From positions 13,591,001 through 13,655,000 of the forward strand of contig SMMW01000575.1 of assembly GCA_004794655.1 (NCBI GenBank): 64,000 bases of DNA, written 5' to 3'. Below the pieces are notes generated by a model. The model ran no database searches, was not told the origin of the DNA, and saw only the letters and a program-made list of their open reading frames with translations. Of the stretch, positions 1-11,700 are shown piece after piece. The DNA is from Marisa cornuarietis. Lineage: Eukaryota; Mollusca; Gastropoda; Architaenioglossa; Ampullariidae. The translations under genes and the position numbers were made by a program. The first letter of the stretch is position 1, and each line of letters opens with the position of its first letter.

Positions 1-759
1 TAAAGGGCCCATTAGACAGATAATTTTACAAAACAAGAACAATAACTGTGTGGTCAGATTAAAACATCATGGAGGGGCAAGGCATTCATCTTATGCACTG
101 ACTTCACTCTTGACATATAAACATGCGCTTCTTTCGATGGAGAGTGTCATTCAACTCCTCTCACAAATCAATGTTACAGTAATGAAAATGTCTCATCTAT
201 AGACTCAATGATCGAGCAGTCGATTCGTTGTAAACATCTCCTAACATCATCGCTTTATAACAGGACAGTGATTCAGAAGTGAGGTTCGTTTGGTGCAGTT
301 CTGACAATGGCTCGCGTATTGTCGGCTGTCTGCGCTTTCCTTTCAGTGAAACTTTTGGGTAAAGTCTGTGACTTCTTAGAGAGGTTAAAACAGCATACAG
401 ACGGTTGTAAACGGGTTGGTCACAAGAAAGTAGCACCCGGAAATCCCCCCGGGCGTTGATGTGGCTGTCAGGAAAAGGGCAAAGATCTGTCTTCGGTTAG
501 AGTTGTCTCCTGCTAGTCTCCCAGATTTCGTCTGGTCAGCAAAGGACGAGCGCATCACATCGACCTCGGTGTCGGCTAATGTTGCAGGGCGTGACAAGTG
601 TGTTGTGCCTTCGGTTTGACTTAACGAACCTTTCCAACACTTCCTCGAGCTCTCCTGTTCCGCTTGGCTTATTTTGTAGTCATTACAGGCCATCTCACAG
701 GCAGGCAATCAAGAAAATAAAAAGAAAATCTTTCCTTCCATTAGGAAAAACTTTTGCAA
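1..759. other. No feature recognised
   Basis: Short open frames on both strands show no domain. Possibly upstream intron or promoter of the channel gene. Confidence 0.5.
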
Positions 760-1430
760 GAGACGTTCCATTATTTGATGATGATGTCCATTTGTAATGC
801 GCAGGTATCCATTCAGAAGAATGCTCATTGCGCAGCAAAAACAAAACTAAAAAAAAAAAAAAAAAAAAAAAGTAAATAAATAAATAAAACACCAGGAAAG
901 TAAAAAGAGACAGAACTGTTGCTTGGTTGTTTAAGTCCATCTTAAATAAACAGATGGGTCTTCAGTCCTTTTGGAAACGTGGTTGGTGAGATGATGGTAG
1001 ACAGTGACGATGGAAGAGCATTCCACAGCTTAGGTGCCGCGTTTTTGAAGGCCCTGGCTCCAGTGCGCTTCTTGTTTGTGTCTTCTGGTAAGGAGGAACT
1101 ATCTCTTGCAAATAGGAGCAGTTTTAAACATGCAGGACTGTGCAATCTAAAGCACTGTGTGGTCAATGCGCTAGTGAAGGCTCTGTAGGATCGGGGTGAT
1201 GTGCTCAGTGGACGACTTTGCACGGGTGACAATCCTGGCGGCTGTATTTTGAACTCTTTGGAGTCGATCCAACTGCGCAGCAGGTATACCCCACAATGCA
1301 GTTTTACAGTAGTCTAATATTGATATGATGGTAGCCACAGCAAGTGAGTTGGCAGCAGCTTGAGTCAGCATGGGCCGTAGTCTACCTAAAGTCCTCAAAA
1401 AGTAGTAGGATTTCTTACGCAAGTTCCAGA
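760..1430 (-). mobile_element. 3' end of a different CR1/L2-superfamily LINE
   Basis: On the - strand, ILDYCKTALWGIPAAQLDRL and QRVQNTAARIVTRAKSS, then after a frameshift APKLWNALPSSL and LKTHLFI-stop: the RT C-terminal region. The 3' UTR includes a poly-T run (the A-run at 850-870 on +) and ends with CATCATCAT. Truncated at about 1430. Confidence 0.85.
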
Positions 1431-1514
1431 ATCTACTTATGCAGGTGCAAACATGACATTACAAAATAATACTAAATCTAGTTTATCAAGAGCTTTATTC
1501 AAAAATAGAACCTC

Positions 1515-2790
1515 AACAAGCTTATTAAAGAACAACACAGCGCTCAGCGAAAAATAGCTGGAAATGGAACCTAAAGTATCACAAAAACTTTTCCCGGTGG
1601 TATGTTATAACGTAAAGTTACAAGAAATATTATATCAATGTTTTTCTCTTAATCACACCTGGATTTGTCGAGAAAACAGGAAGTGACGAAATGGGAGTAT
1701 TTCTAAAAATAGCGTCATCCGCATGAGCTGAATTTGAAGAGAAAACATGCAATCCTGGGTAAAAGAGAACAGACCAGAACACAATGTTCGTTTCAACATT
1801 CAGATGTTTGTAATCAGAAAAATCCAAAGAAAATGGAACAAATGCTAGTGGATGAACTTTGTCCAATGATCTGTATACTTGTACAGATCTCTGCATTGTT
1901 CAAACATGCCGTGCGAACTTCGTCCCCACACGATAGTCAAGAATTTGCTGAAAACATTTCAAAATCGATTGTTTTTATATCGATAAATGTTCATGCGAAT
2001 TTTATAATGTTAAATTTTTAATGGTAAAAACGTCATTATCAACAGTCAGTTTTAAGTATGAAATGAAAATGCAATGCTGGAAATTAACAATCTTTCAAAC
2101 AAAAAAAATGACAGGAGTTTCTCTTAGACAAAAGCACGTGTGAAATGTGTTTATATTTTTAAACAATAATATGCCTGGAAAAAGTAACTCAAATGCGTCC
2201 ACTTAGTAAAAGAAAATGAATAATACAATGTAGACTGCAATAACCATGATTCTTGCCCATTAAATTTTGATCTGGAGAAGATTTACTTACCAGTCTAATG
2301 AGCGAATTCAGATTGGACCTTTTAATTTTTTTTTAACTTCAGTCCAAGCGTTTAAATAAATTGTAAATATGTTGGCTGTATTCCAAAATCAGCCGTTTTA
2401 TTTTCTATGCAAAGAAATCACCTCTTGAACATGACAACCTGAGGGATGTTTCTTCATTTGATCGAAGACATGCATCGCTTTGCCACGCTCTCTGTTAGAA
2501 ATACTACTTACGTGCAACAGAACTCTTCAGTACAGGAAAGCAATTTTCTCCTGCTTTTCTAGTGGCGGGTGAGAACGCCGATGTTTGAATGCTTATATCC
2601 TTAAAATAAAGCATAATTATGTACTCATCTTTTGGGAATTATTATTTTAAAAAGAGCTTAACCTGATCATAAAGAAAAAATGTTGCACTCGGATTAGCCT
2701 TTAAAAGCTCTGTTCAAGCTCCTATTTCAATCCGCAAACTCGAGCAACAATTTAAAATACACATAAAATTGTGATAGTGTCCAGCTGAAA
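1515..2790 (+). mobile_element. THAP-element copy A
   Basis: Aligns collinearly with the reverse complement of 6925-8330 through many blocks, for example CACACCTGGATTTGTCGAG at 1656, AACTTCGTCCCCAC at 1917, GCCCATTAAATTTTGATCTG at 2257 and TTTTGGGAATTATTATTTTA at 2631. The coding part is more decayed than in copy B. Confidence 0.8.
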
Positions 2791-4084
2791 GAAAATTTTG
2801 CTTGAAGGGTTGAAGGAGGCACGTCACAAGTGACATGTTCTTTAAATGACAATAATCCTTTAGATCATAAAACGATGATAATGAAAACTAAGAAATATGA
2901 AAGAGAAGCAGAAAATTATGATTAAGCAACTTAACTCTCTTCTGAAAGAGTAATATTATTGAATAAGAGAAAAATATCTTTGATAATGAGTTAAATAAAG
3001 AAGTTCTCTTTTCAGAATCAGAACATTGAAACAGAAGCAAGGAAAGTAAACAAAAACCACGGAAGAACGTTTATTAGCCACACATTAGCAAGAAGCTTTT
3101 TTTAATTTCTAATTAATTATTACGTCAATTTAAAAAAATTTAAAGTTTTGTGATGCTTATGCAATGCTGAACAGTATCATAATTTCCTTTTTGTTCAAAG
3201 GTTATGAAATAGCTGCTAAAGACCCAATGTAAGAAAAATCTTCTATTTTGTGTGTCTTTATAATGATCATTATTTATGGGTGAAGAGATAAGAAGAACTC
3301 ATTAGTTTTGTGTCAGTATAAAGCAAGTTCTGTTCAGATCGATGATCACTTACACTGAGAGTATTTTTTCAGTAAAATCTTATCTTTAAGAACAGAGACA
3401 CTTGTGTTTAGGAACTGACAGAAAAAGATCGATGATTATGTGTCCTTTTACCATTCTGTTTGACAACAATATCAAGCTTACTACTTACTTCAAAAGATTA
3501 AGCAGCACATTTTGGTCCGTTTAGCCATCCCTCAGTTTTAAACTGCTGTTTATCTACTTTATCTAATTATGTCTGGCCGTATCAGTGGCAATAAAACTTT
3601 CTTGACTACTTTTGTTACCAAACCTTTTTTTTTTCTCATTATTTATTGCTTCGTTATAAAATGAAGACAGCAATATCATCATTCAAAATGGATTTATAAG
3701 GCAGAAAAATGGAGCATTTCTTTTAATAATAATTTTACTTGCATGTCAGTATCGCTACTTTTTTTATCGATTTCTCATTGTTATGTAGTGCGCTGACTTG
3801 CAGACGACGTTTTCTTCGTCGTTGTTTACAATGCGTTGCTTCGTGGATTAGCTGTGTCACGTGCGCTGTGTCTGCGATTTCTCATATTAAAAACAGATAA
3901 CATGCGTTATCCCGTTTGCTGACTTGAAATCTGGTCTGTGCATTTTCTCATGTTCTGAAACCTCGGATGTCGAAGTCCCGGTATTTATCCAAAGACCAAC
4001 AATTTTGTTTATATTTTCCCGCTTCCTGCACTAAACCCTTGATTAAGGAAAAGAGAGATAATTTAAGTGTTTGGTGAAGCAAGG

Positions 4085-4086
<2 letters not shown>

Positions 4087-4163
<77 letters not shown>
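4087..4163. repeat. (GT)n microsatellite
   Basis: About 38 uninterrupted GT units. Confidence 0.99.
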
Positions 4164-5449
4164 GTAATAGCCGCTGACTGGTTCAGAGAAAAGGGGCGTA
4201 AATGATTCACAGGTGCCTCACACATAAGAAAAGAACTACGATAAGCGTTAATTCTCTTTTTGTTCAATCCCTGTTATTGGGCCAGCTTTTTATATTTTAT
4301 GCACACGCTGTCTAATTTACTCGTAATACTGACAGAGAGCAACGCAGTTGTGTCATTATAAGAACAAAAATCGGCTTACAATCAATATATCCGAGCAAAG
4401 GAATACTATCTCAATTGCTATAGTTAGTGTGACGCAAAGAAGCAAATTTAGCACTCGAAACCTCTTTATTTTAGTATATTGTTAAAGAAGATGACTGTCA
4501 CTTTTAGTTTATTTGTACAGCTGATTACAACAACGTGGGTAGGACGTAACCGATAAAAAAAGAAAATCTCCTTATCAATGAAAAAAAAACTATAATTAAA
4601 AAAAACATACCTCTGGAGATCGCAAGGTAATTATTCAGGACGAGGGCAGTAGGAGAGTGAGTGCGCAACGCGAAATAGGCGCAAATGGAAGAGCTTGTTT
4701 GCGACATACTTACTACCGCCTTCACTCCACGGGACCTCTGTGTGTCATGCGCTACTTCTTAGGAAACGGTGAAAGCAGCGAGAGATTACTCCCAAGAGGC
4801 TTTCATGGGGAAGCTTACTAGAGAGAGAGAGAGAAACAGGCAGAAAAAGACACAATGAAATCTACAACATCCTGCTTCTATGATATCTATCAATGCTACA
4901 AAATGATGCTCTGTGACTTGAACAAGCGACTGCACCGACTCCAACCAAGAAAAATCAGGAGAGTGCATACTAAGACTTTAATGGACTTCTCCATCGTCCA
5001 TCAAGATTGGGATTTTTCTTAAGGCCACAGCGCAGATTTTGAGACTCGTTTCCATGACAACGTGATGGGACAATAAAAAATAAAGAGCGGAGAGAGAGAG
5101 GAGGGGTGAGAAATGAGTAAGAGGGAGAAGGAGAAGCCATTGTCAATTAACAAGACTGTCGAGTCAAGGGAACATGGGCACTGTGGTATTCTTGGAGTCT
5201 GTAATTCGATGCCCGCTGTTTTATGGCAGCCAATTAGTACTCGTCGGCGTTGTGTAGTACGCTTTATTGCTGTGCTAATCATCGCTTTCCTCTGGGAAAG
5301 TAGTGAGGAAATGTGTCGTGGAGAACGTAAAAAATTTATACACCTACCAAGACAAGGGGACATTTGAACTATCTCGCTCGTGCAAAAATGGTTAATGTGT
5401 ATCCCAGGGGTGATGGATGCTTGTCCACGCATGTATGCGTGGATAACTG

Positions 5450-5456
5450 CGTGCGC

Positions 5457-5487
<31 letters not shown>

Positions 5488-5500
5488 TGCGCGCGCGCGC
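5450..5500. repeat. (GC)n(GT)n(GC)n tract
   Basis: Alternating purine-pyrimidine throughout: GC, then GT, then GC again. A Z-DNA-prone composition. Confidence 0.97.
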
Positions 5501-5597
5501 TTATATGCATAATGTGATGTTTGTTAAATTCACTGCCCTAATTCAATCAGCTCATAATTTTGTTTGCTTTTTCTCTTTGCTTACATAAACGGACTTA

Positions 5598-5778
5598 AAC
5601 ATAAACAACCAAGCAACACTTGTGTCTTTATTTTTTACTTTCCTGGTGTTTATCTATTTATTTACTTTTTTTTCTTATTTTTTATTTATTTTGTTTTTGC
5701 TGCGCAATGAGCATTCTTCCGAATGGATACCTGCACGTTACAAATGGACATCATCACCATCATCATCATCATCATGCT
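5598..5778 (+). mobile_element. 3' UTR copy of the LINE at 760-1430
   Basis: Matches the reverse complement of about 776-930, including CAACCAAGCAACA, TTTACTTTCCTGGTGTTTAT and TGCGCAATGAGCATTCTTCC, and ends in a (CAT)n tail at 5750-5776. Only the 3' UTR is present. Confidence 0.85.
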
Positions 5779-6431
5779 TTATTTAGTTTTTTTAGTTAAT
5801 TATGTGTTTGCTTCACTCACTGTTTCTTTTATTTTATCGAAAAATTTGTACCTAACAAATCTTACATGAGACAACGTTATTTGCAACAGAATGATCCATA
5901 CTTTTCAACTAAGTTGATTGAATTCTATTATTTCAATATATGTTAATGTGTTTATAATTGCACACGTTCAGGTCTGTTAAAATAGTTAATGAAAAGGAGA
6001 TTTTAAGGGCAGAGCTTTCACCGTCTAGCAGGAAAGAATAGATTCGATCCGGTGGAGGAGGGTAGGGGTACTTGTCTGGCCAGATGAAAGCAATTAGCGA
6101 AGAATCACTACCTTGGCACCGGGCACCGCCTGTTTTCTTCATCTCCCTCCCTCTGATCGAACCATTTTTCCCCGCCGTAAGCTCTAAGCACACTTTAGAG
6201 TCTGGAAGATGACTCAGACATTCAAAGACAATCGGTATGAAAACATTATCATATCTTTGAATAAAGCCGAATTCTTTGTATTTGGCTATTTTTTTCACTG
6301 CTACAACATTGGTTTGTGATCGACGGTGATGAAAATTTCGGGCAGAAACAAGCTTGATGTCAGAAATTATCGAAGCCGTCAGCTGGAAAACACACTATTT
6401 TGTATTCATATTGAATCCGTCTTTCATCCAT

Positions 6432-6630
6432 AAAATGACCCTGTTAACATTTCCGGCTTTTGCGTAATTCGTTCGTAACAGCTTGCAACAGCCGGATGAA
6501 TTGCAAGCAAGCTTCCACCAAGGAGTCTGTGAACCAAGAGTAGATGGGTTAGGCTGAGCGTAATGTTCTTGGATGACTTTCTTTATGCTGTCGTTTCCTC
6601 GCGATCGACAAACTAATCGTGTGGAATTTT
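6432..6630. repeat. Direct repeat copy 1 (about 198 bp)
   Basis: Nearly identical to 9202-9399: starts AAAATGACCCTGTTAACATT and runs through CTTCCACCAAGGAGTCTGTG. The flanks are unrelated. The - strand of both copies is open across most of the unit, containing [20 protein letters not shown]. Confidence 0.85.
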
Positions 6631-6924
6631 AAGTAAGGAGAGAGTCTCGATGCGTGTTTTAGTACCCATCTAAATATCATTTTCCGGTAAGCTCCTCAGT
6701 CTAGTTGCAGCAATATGATTACCAACTGGTTTGCACATATCAGATGTCGAGACCGAGAATGAAGGTTAATATATCAATGCATACTACTAATAAAAAATAA
6801 CAATTATAAGCTAAAGATCTATAATCATTTCATGGACAATAATAAAACATGTAAGTGGAATGATTTGATACTAACTAAAATGGACAAACATTCAGAAAAC
6901 TAAACGCTAGAATCAAGCAACCAA

Positions 6925-8330
6925 ATACAGATTTAGAACATATTTTAAATTACCTTGTGTTTTCTGTTTCTCTATTTCTCAATTTGAACAACACCTTTCG
7001 TTTAAAGGTCGAGGAGAGCGCAACATTATTTCTTTACGATCGGGTTAAGTTCGTTTTAAAATAATAATTCCCAAAATATGAGTGCATAATTATCCTTAAT
7101 TTTAAAGATACAAGCCTTCAAACCTCGCAATTCTCACCTGAAACTGTACTGAAGATCGAAGTATTTGTAACAGCAAGTGTGGATGTCTACAAGTCAAATG
7201 AAGAAACATCGCTCAGGTTGTCGTGTTCAGGAAGCGATTTTTTGCCCAAAAAATGGATCAGCTGAATTTGGAATACAGCCCTATAGATTGAAACTTTATT
7301 TAAAAGCTTCGAATAAAGTTAAAAAAATAATTAAATGGTCCAAACTGAATTCATTCAACAGCCTGGTAAGTCAATCAGATCAAAATTTAATGGGCAAAAA
7401 TAGACTGCTGCTAAGGATTTTTTTACAATTAAAAATATAATGATAGTTTGAAACATGTTTATCGATGTAAAAACTTATTTCTTCCTCATTTAGCTGCATG
7501 CAAAATTTTCTATTTACTTACTGATACTCGCACGTGTTCCCATTAAAGCTCCCTATAATATGTTTATCATCCTCAAGCCTTTTTTATTCCCTTTTTAACT
7601 GTTTCGATCACTCACATCAATGGTGCCCTCACACTGTCAATTGTTTTGAGCATTATGCTGGATACAGATACGACTGACGATGATGTGTTTGTGACTGTCA
7701 CACGATGTTACTTGTAGACCAGACGGTGTAGAAACCGTCGATGTTGCAGATCTGGTGCTTGATCTACCAGCAGTCGTAGTTGGTTTTAACATCTCGTGCT
7801 TTTGTATAGTAAGCACTGCTGTAGGAATAAGATTCCTTCGTTTTACTGAAAGTCCAAGACATGCTTGTACTGTATAAGTGACTGGATAACAATCAATTTT
7901 GAAATGTTTTGAGCACATTCTTGAGTACGGAGTGGGGACGAAGTTTGCATGGCACGTTTGAACAAAGTGAATCCACCTGCGTTTGATCCATTATCTTTAA
8001 GATTTCCTTCATAAGTACAAACTAACTCCATCTGAGTGTCGAAGAGAACATTCAGCAACAGCACAATCTGTCCTGTTCAGTTTTACCGAGGATTGCATCT
8101 TTTCTCTTCGACTTACGCTAGTGCAGACAACGCTATTTTTAGAAATACGTTCTTTTTTTCACTTCCTGTTTTCTCGACAAATCCAGGTGTGCTAAAGAGA
8201 AAAATATTAATATAAAATCTATCATGCCTCTTTGTCATAAAATACCACTGGAATATGTTTTTTGATACTTTGTGCTCTGTTTCCAGCGATTTTTCCTCAG
8301 CAATCTACTTGACCTTTAACAAGTGAGGCG
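6925..8330 (-). mobile_element. THAP-element copy B
   Basis: Inverted relative to copy A, similar length (about 1.3-1.4 kb). On the - strand it encodes a THAP-like domain: TDCAVAECSL, then CSKHFKIDCYP and LSVKRRNLIPTAVLTI, matching C-x2-4-C...C-x2-HF...AVPTI. A frameshift separates the two halves. THAP domains are DNA-binding zinc fingers of P-element-type transposases and related host proteins. It ends about 40 bp before channel exon A. Confidence 0.75.
7637..7918 (-). pseudogene. C-terminal half of THAP-like domain
   Basis: Begins MCSKHFKIDCYP, supplying the last Cys and His of the zinc site, then the KRRNLIPTAVLTIQK tail and a Ser/Thr-rich stretch. The N-terminal Cys pair lies in another frame at about 8060. 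Confidence 0.6.
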
Positions 8331-8370
8331 TTGATTCCCAATCTTGGTTACATTCGTTTGTTTGTTGCAG

Positions 8371-8468
8371 GTTCGGTCAAGGTGTTTTGTCCAATCATGC
8401 GGCGGTCTCCAAGGTGCTGGATGAGATTCTGGTTAACTACAACAAAGAAATGAGGCCGGGTATAGCTG
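8371..8468 (+). CDS. Channel exon A: N-terminal helix
   Basis: Preceded by a T-rich tract and CAG, followed by GTATGC. Encodes the amphipathic N-terminal segment with VSKVLDEIL and MRPGIAG, the usual start of mature GABA/glycine receptor subunits. The first base completes a codon from an unseen upstream exon; the last base is G, completed by the next exon. Confidence 0.88.
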
Positions 8469-8743
8469 GTATGCATGTGTCCTTCGTTTAAAGTTAGGTA
8501 AATGATAATAGTTTGGTAAAAGATGAATGTTATTTCAACACACTAAACAGCTTCGTGAGGGGCATTTCATGTTCCCCAAATGTAGCGGAAATGGAATTAA
8601 ACAGCGCCGTACTGTATTTAAACGTGTTATATTAGCGGAAAGTAATGAGAAGCGCTGATATTGCATTGTTTCTTTCACTCGAGTTAAATAATTAAATGGC
8701 AGAGAAATAAAAAGCTTTCAATTGGACAGATTGCGATACAGAG

Positions 8744-8798
<55 letters not shown>

Positions 8799-11700
8799 GC
8801 ACGCACGCACACACACACACACACAAAATCTGATCATACTCGGATGTAAAAAAAGATTACCTTTTAGTGTTAAAATATCGTAAACAGTCCCAGCCATCTA
8901 TACAGTAAAGAATGGCAAAAAAAGTTTTGGAATTAATCCTTCTCATTTTTGTATTATTGTAAACAATTTTTCAATCTCCTATAACAGTAAAACACAATAA
9001 AGACTGTTACAGACGTCGCTCGGAAACTGGTCCACCTATTACTGGACCTCCCTTAAAATAGCTACCAAAGCTATGATTGTTTTTAATTTTTATCCTACAG
9101 TGTAAGAAAAGAGAAAATGTCATTCTCGGGTGTAATTTCAAGCATTTTTAGGAAATGAAATTAAACCATTCTAAAATATTAAAAATGTTTCTTATTTCAC
9201 AAAATGACCCTGTTAACATTTCCGGCTTTTGCGTAATTTGTTCGTAACAGCTTGCAACAGCGGGATGAATCGCAAGCAAGCTTCCACCAAGGAGTCTGTG
9301 AACCAAGAGTAGATGGGTTAGGCTGAGCGTAATGTTCTTGGATGACTTTCTTTACGCTGTCGTTTCTTCGCGATCGACAAGCTTGTCGTGTAGTATTTAC
9401 ATAAATCAAATGAACTGAAATATACATTTTTAACAAAATTTTTAGTTTGGACTCAGACTGGATTATTTTAATGTTCATAATGAAGCTAGCCTTACGACTG
9501 TCTAAGTATTTGATATCTCCCAAAAATATCTGTAAGTATTAAGTTTTGAAGGAAGGTGTGCGACTTATTTCCATCCCCTCTCTCTCTCTCTCTCTTTACG
9601 TCTATGTATAAAGAGATATATGTAGAGTTACCTGCCCTTGTCGCATCATGTGCTTGATGGGGCAGCTCTACAAATTATATGTATTTTCACTGTGATTGAC
9701 TGATCTTTCTCTCATGTGCTCTACATCTTCTGCTTCCTTATTTGAAAACATCTACTCTGGAATGTTTGTGGATTGCTCGCTCGTGGAAGAAGGACGTTTT
9801 CAAAGTTTTCTTTGCTGGACTTTCTTCTGCCTACTACACCATGTGCTCCAACATGGCTACCGAACCTCTCTGCCGGCCTTTGCTTCGACACTCTCAACGC
9901 ACCAGACAGGACGACGCAGCCACCCCAGCGCGTTCCCATACAAGAAAATTACCTACGGTAGGCACGAACTTATATCACTGAGGTTTAAGACTTCTGATCG
10001 CTCATTAGCGCTTTGCACCGTGCTTCGTACTTTGAACATTCATAGCCACTGTGACATTTCTCGAAAGAAAAAAAAACGCCGCCCGTTCCGTGGCGGTCGT
10101 CGGCGACACCAGCATCGCCGTGATCAAAGTGAACCAGTTGACATAACCACCAGTAACACCAGCCGGAAACACGACCGACCAACTGGGTCAAATAACTTTA
10201 CATCTCGGCGACCAAACCAACATGATCGCCTGAAATCAGTAGTCACCCAAGTTTCCCGCACACGACAACTGAACACTCGCCTCCATGTTGGGCTTTTCAA
10301 CGCTCAGTCGGTATCGTCCGCACAACAGTCACTGAAGCGAGTTGAAATAGTAGAATTTGTGACAGACCGCCACCTTGATATTTTCATCATCACCGAGACG
10401 TGGCTTAAACAGCGAGGTGACGAGAGCGTGTGTGTCGATCTTACTCCAGTGGGCTACTGCCTGAAATCTTTCCCCCGCCCTACACGTGGTGGTGGTATTG
10501 CTATAATCTACAGATCATCACTTGCCAAGTACCTGTCTTTTACTACTGCCGTATCGTTCCCTCACACGTCTTTTGAATTTGTACAAGTCTCCTCTTCGGC
10601 TCCTCATTGCTCGATGCACCTGCTCTGCATCTACAGACCTCCTCCTAGTGCAAGGAACAAACTTACAGCCTCTACATTTTTCTCGGAATTCCATGATCTC
10701 TTGGATTATAGCAATACACTAATTGGACCCGCCATACTCCTCGGAGATGTGAATGTGCACTTCGACAACAGTGCTCACCCTGACACTGTCAAAATGTCTG
10801 AAATGCTGCACACCTTTCGTCTCGTACAGTCCGTGTCGCAGCCAACACACAAAGAGATCACATCCTGGACTGGGTCATACATCGACCTGATGACCACTTA
10901 GTCCAGTCAGTTGATGTTTCCCACGATCTCTCATCTGACCACTACTGTGTACTGATCGAACCTGATCACAAATGCCCATCATCGGCGCCAGTTTTCAGAC
11001 CCACTCGGTCATTACAAAATGTGGATAGACTAGCATTCAAAGCACAGCTGCAGATGGAGCTCCTCCAACCACCCTCTGCCGAGCAACTTGACTGTGTTTT
11101 ACGTCGAGTAGTTGATGACCACGCCCCTGTGTCTCGACGTCTGATGCGCCAGTCTAAATGTGCGCCTTGGCATTCACAGATCCGCGTTGAACTCCGTGAC
11201 CTGAAGCGCACGCGCCGGCGAGCTGAACGTCTTTGCCGGAAGACTGGACTCGCCATCCACAAAGAAATTTACAATGCTGCAAAGCGAAGCGTGGCAAAAT
11301 GCATTTATGAGGCTAAAACATCATACCTTCAGGGCCAAATAATTAATTGCACCTCCTCCAAAAAGCTTTTTGCCATTTGCAATAAAATGACTGGATCTAA
11401 GACAGCAACACCACTGCCTACTGCCTACTGCCTACCCTGCTTCACTGCTGCCGCAAGTTTTTAGTGATTATTTCACCAGCAAGATATCGGACATTCGATC
11501 ATCATTAGACTCGGCGTCGGCGCTTGACAGCATCTCCTGTGATGTCCTCCCAGGATGTTCCATGACCAAGTTCCTACCAGTCTCTGAGACCGATGTAAAA
11601 GCGGTTATCCTAAAAGCTAAAGCAACAACCTGCGAGTTAGATCCGATGCCCACGAGCCTTCTGCTCGAGTGCCTAGATACTCTACTTCCTGCCATCACAC

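Larger units (their letters stand above)
2791..5597. other. AT-rich, no gene recognised
   Basis: Contains only the (GT)n and GC/GT tracts. The open frames at 4043-4267 and 5019-5510 run through the repeats and are not genes. An early channel exon (signal peptide) could lie here but I could not identify it. Confidence 0.5.

Noticed and set aside
5933..6298. 121-codon - strand ORF
   Set aside because: Low-complexity and no domain or splice support.
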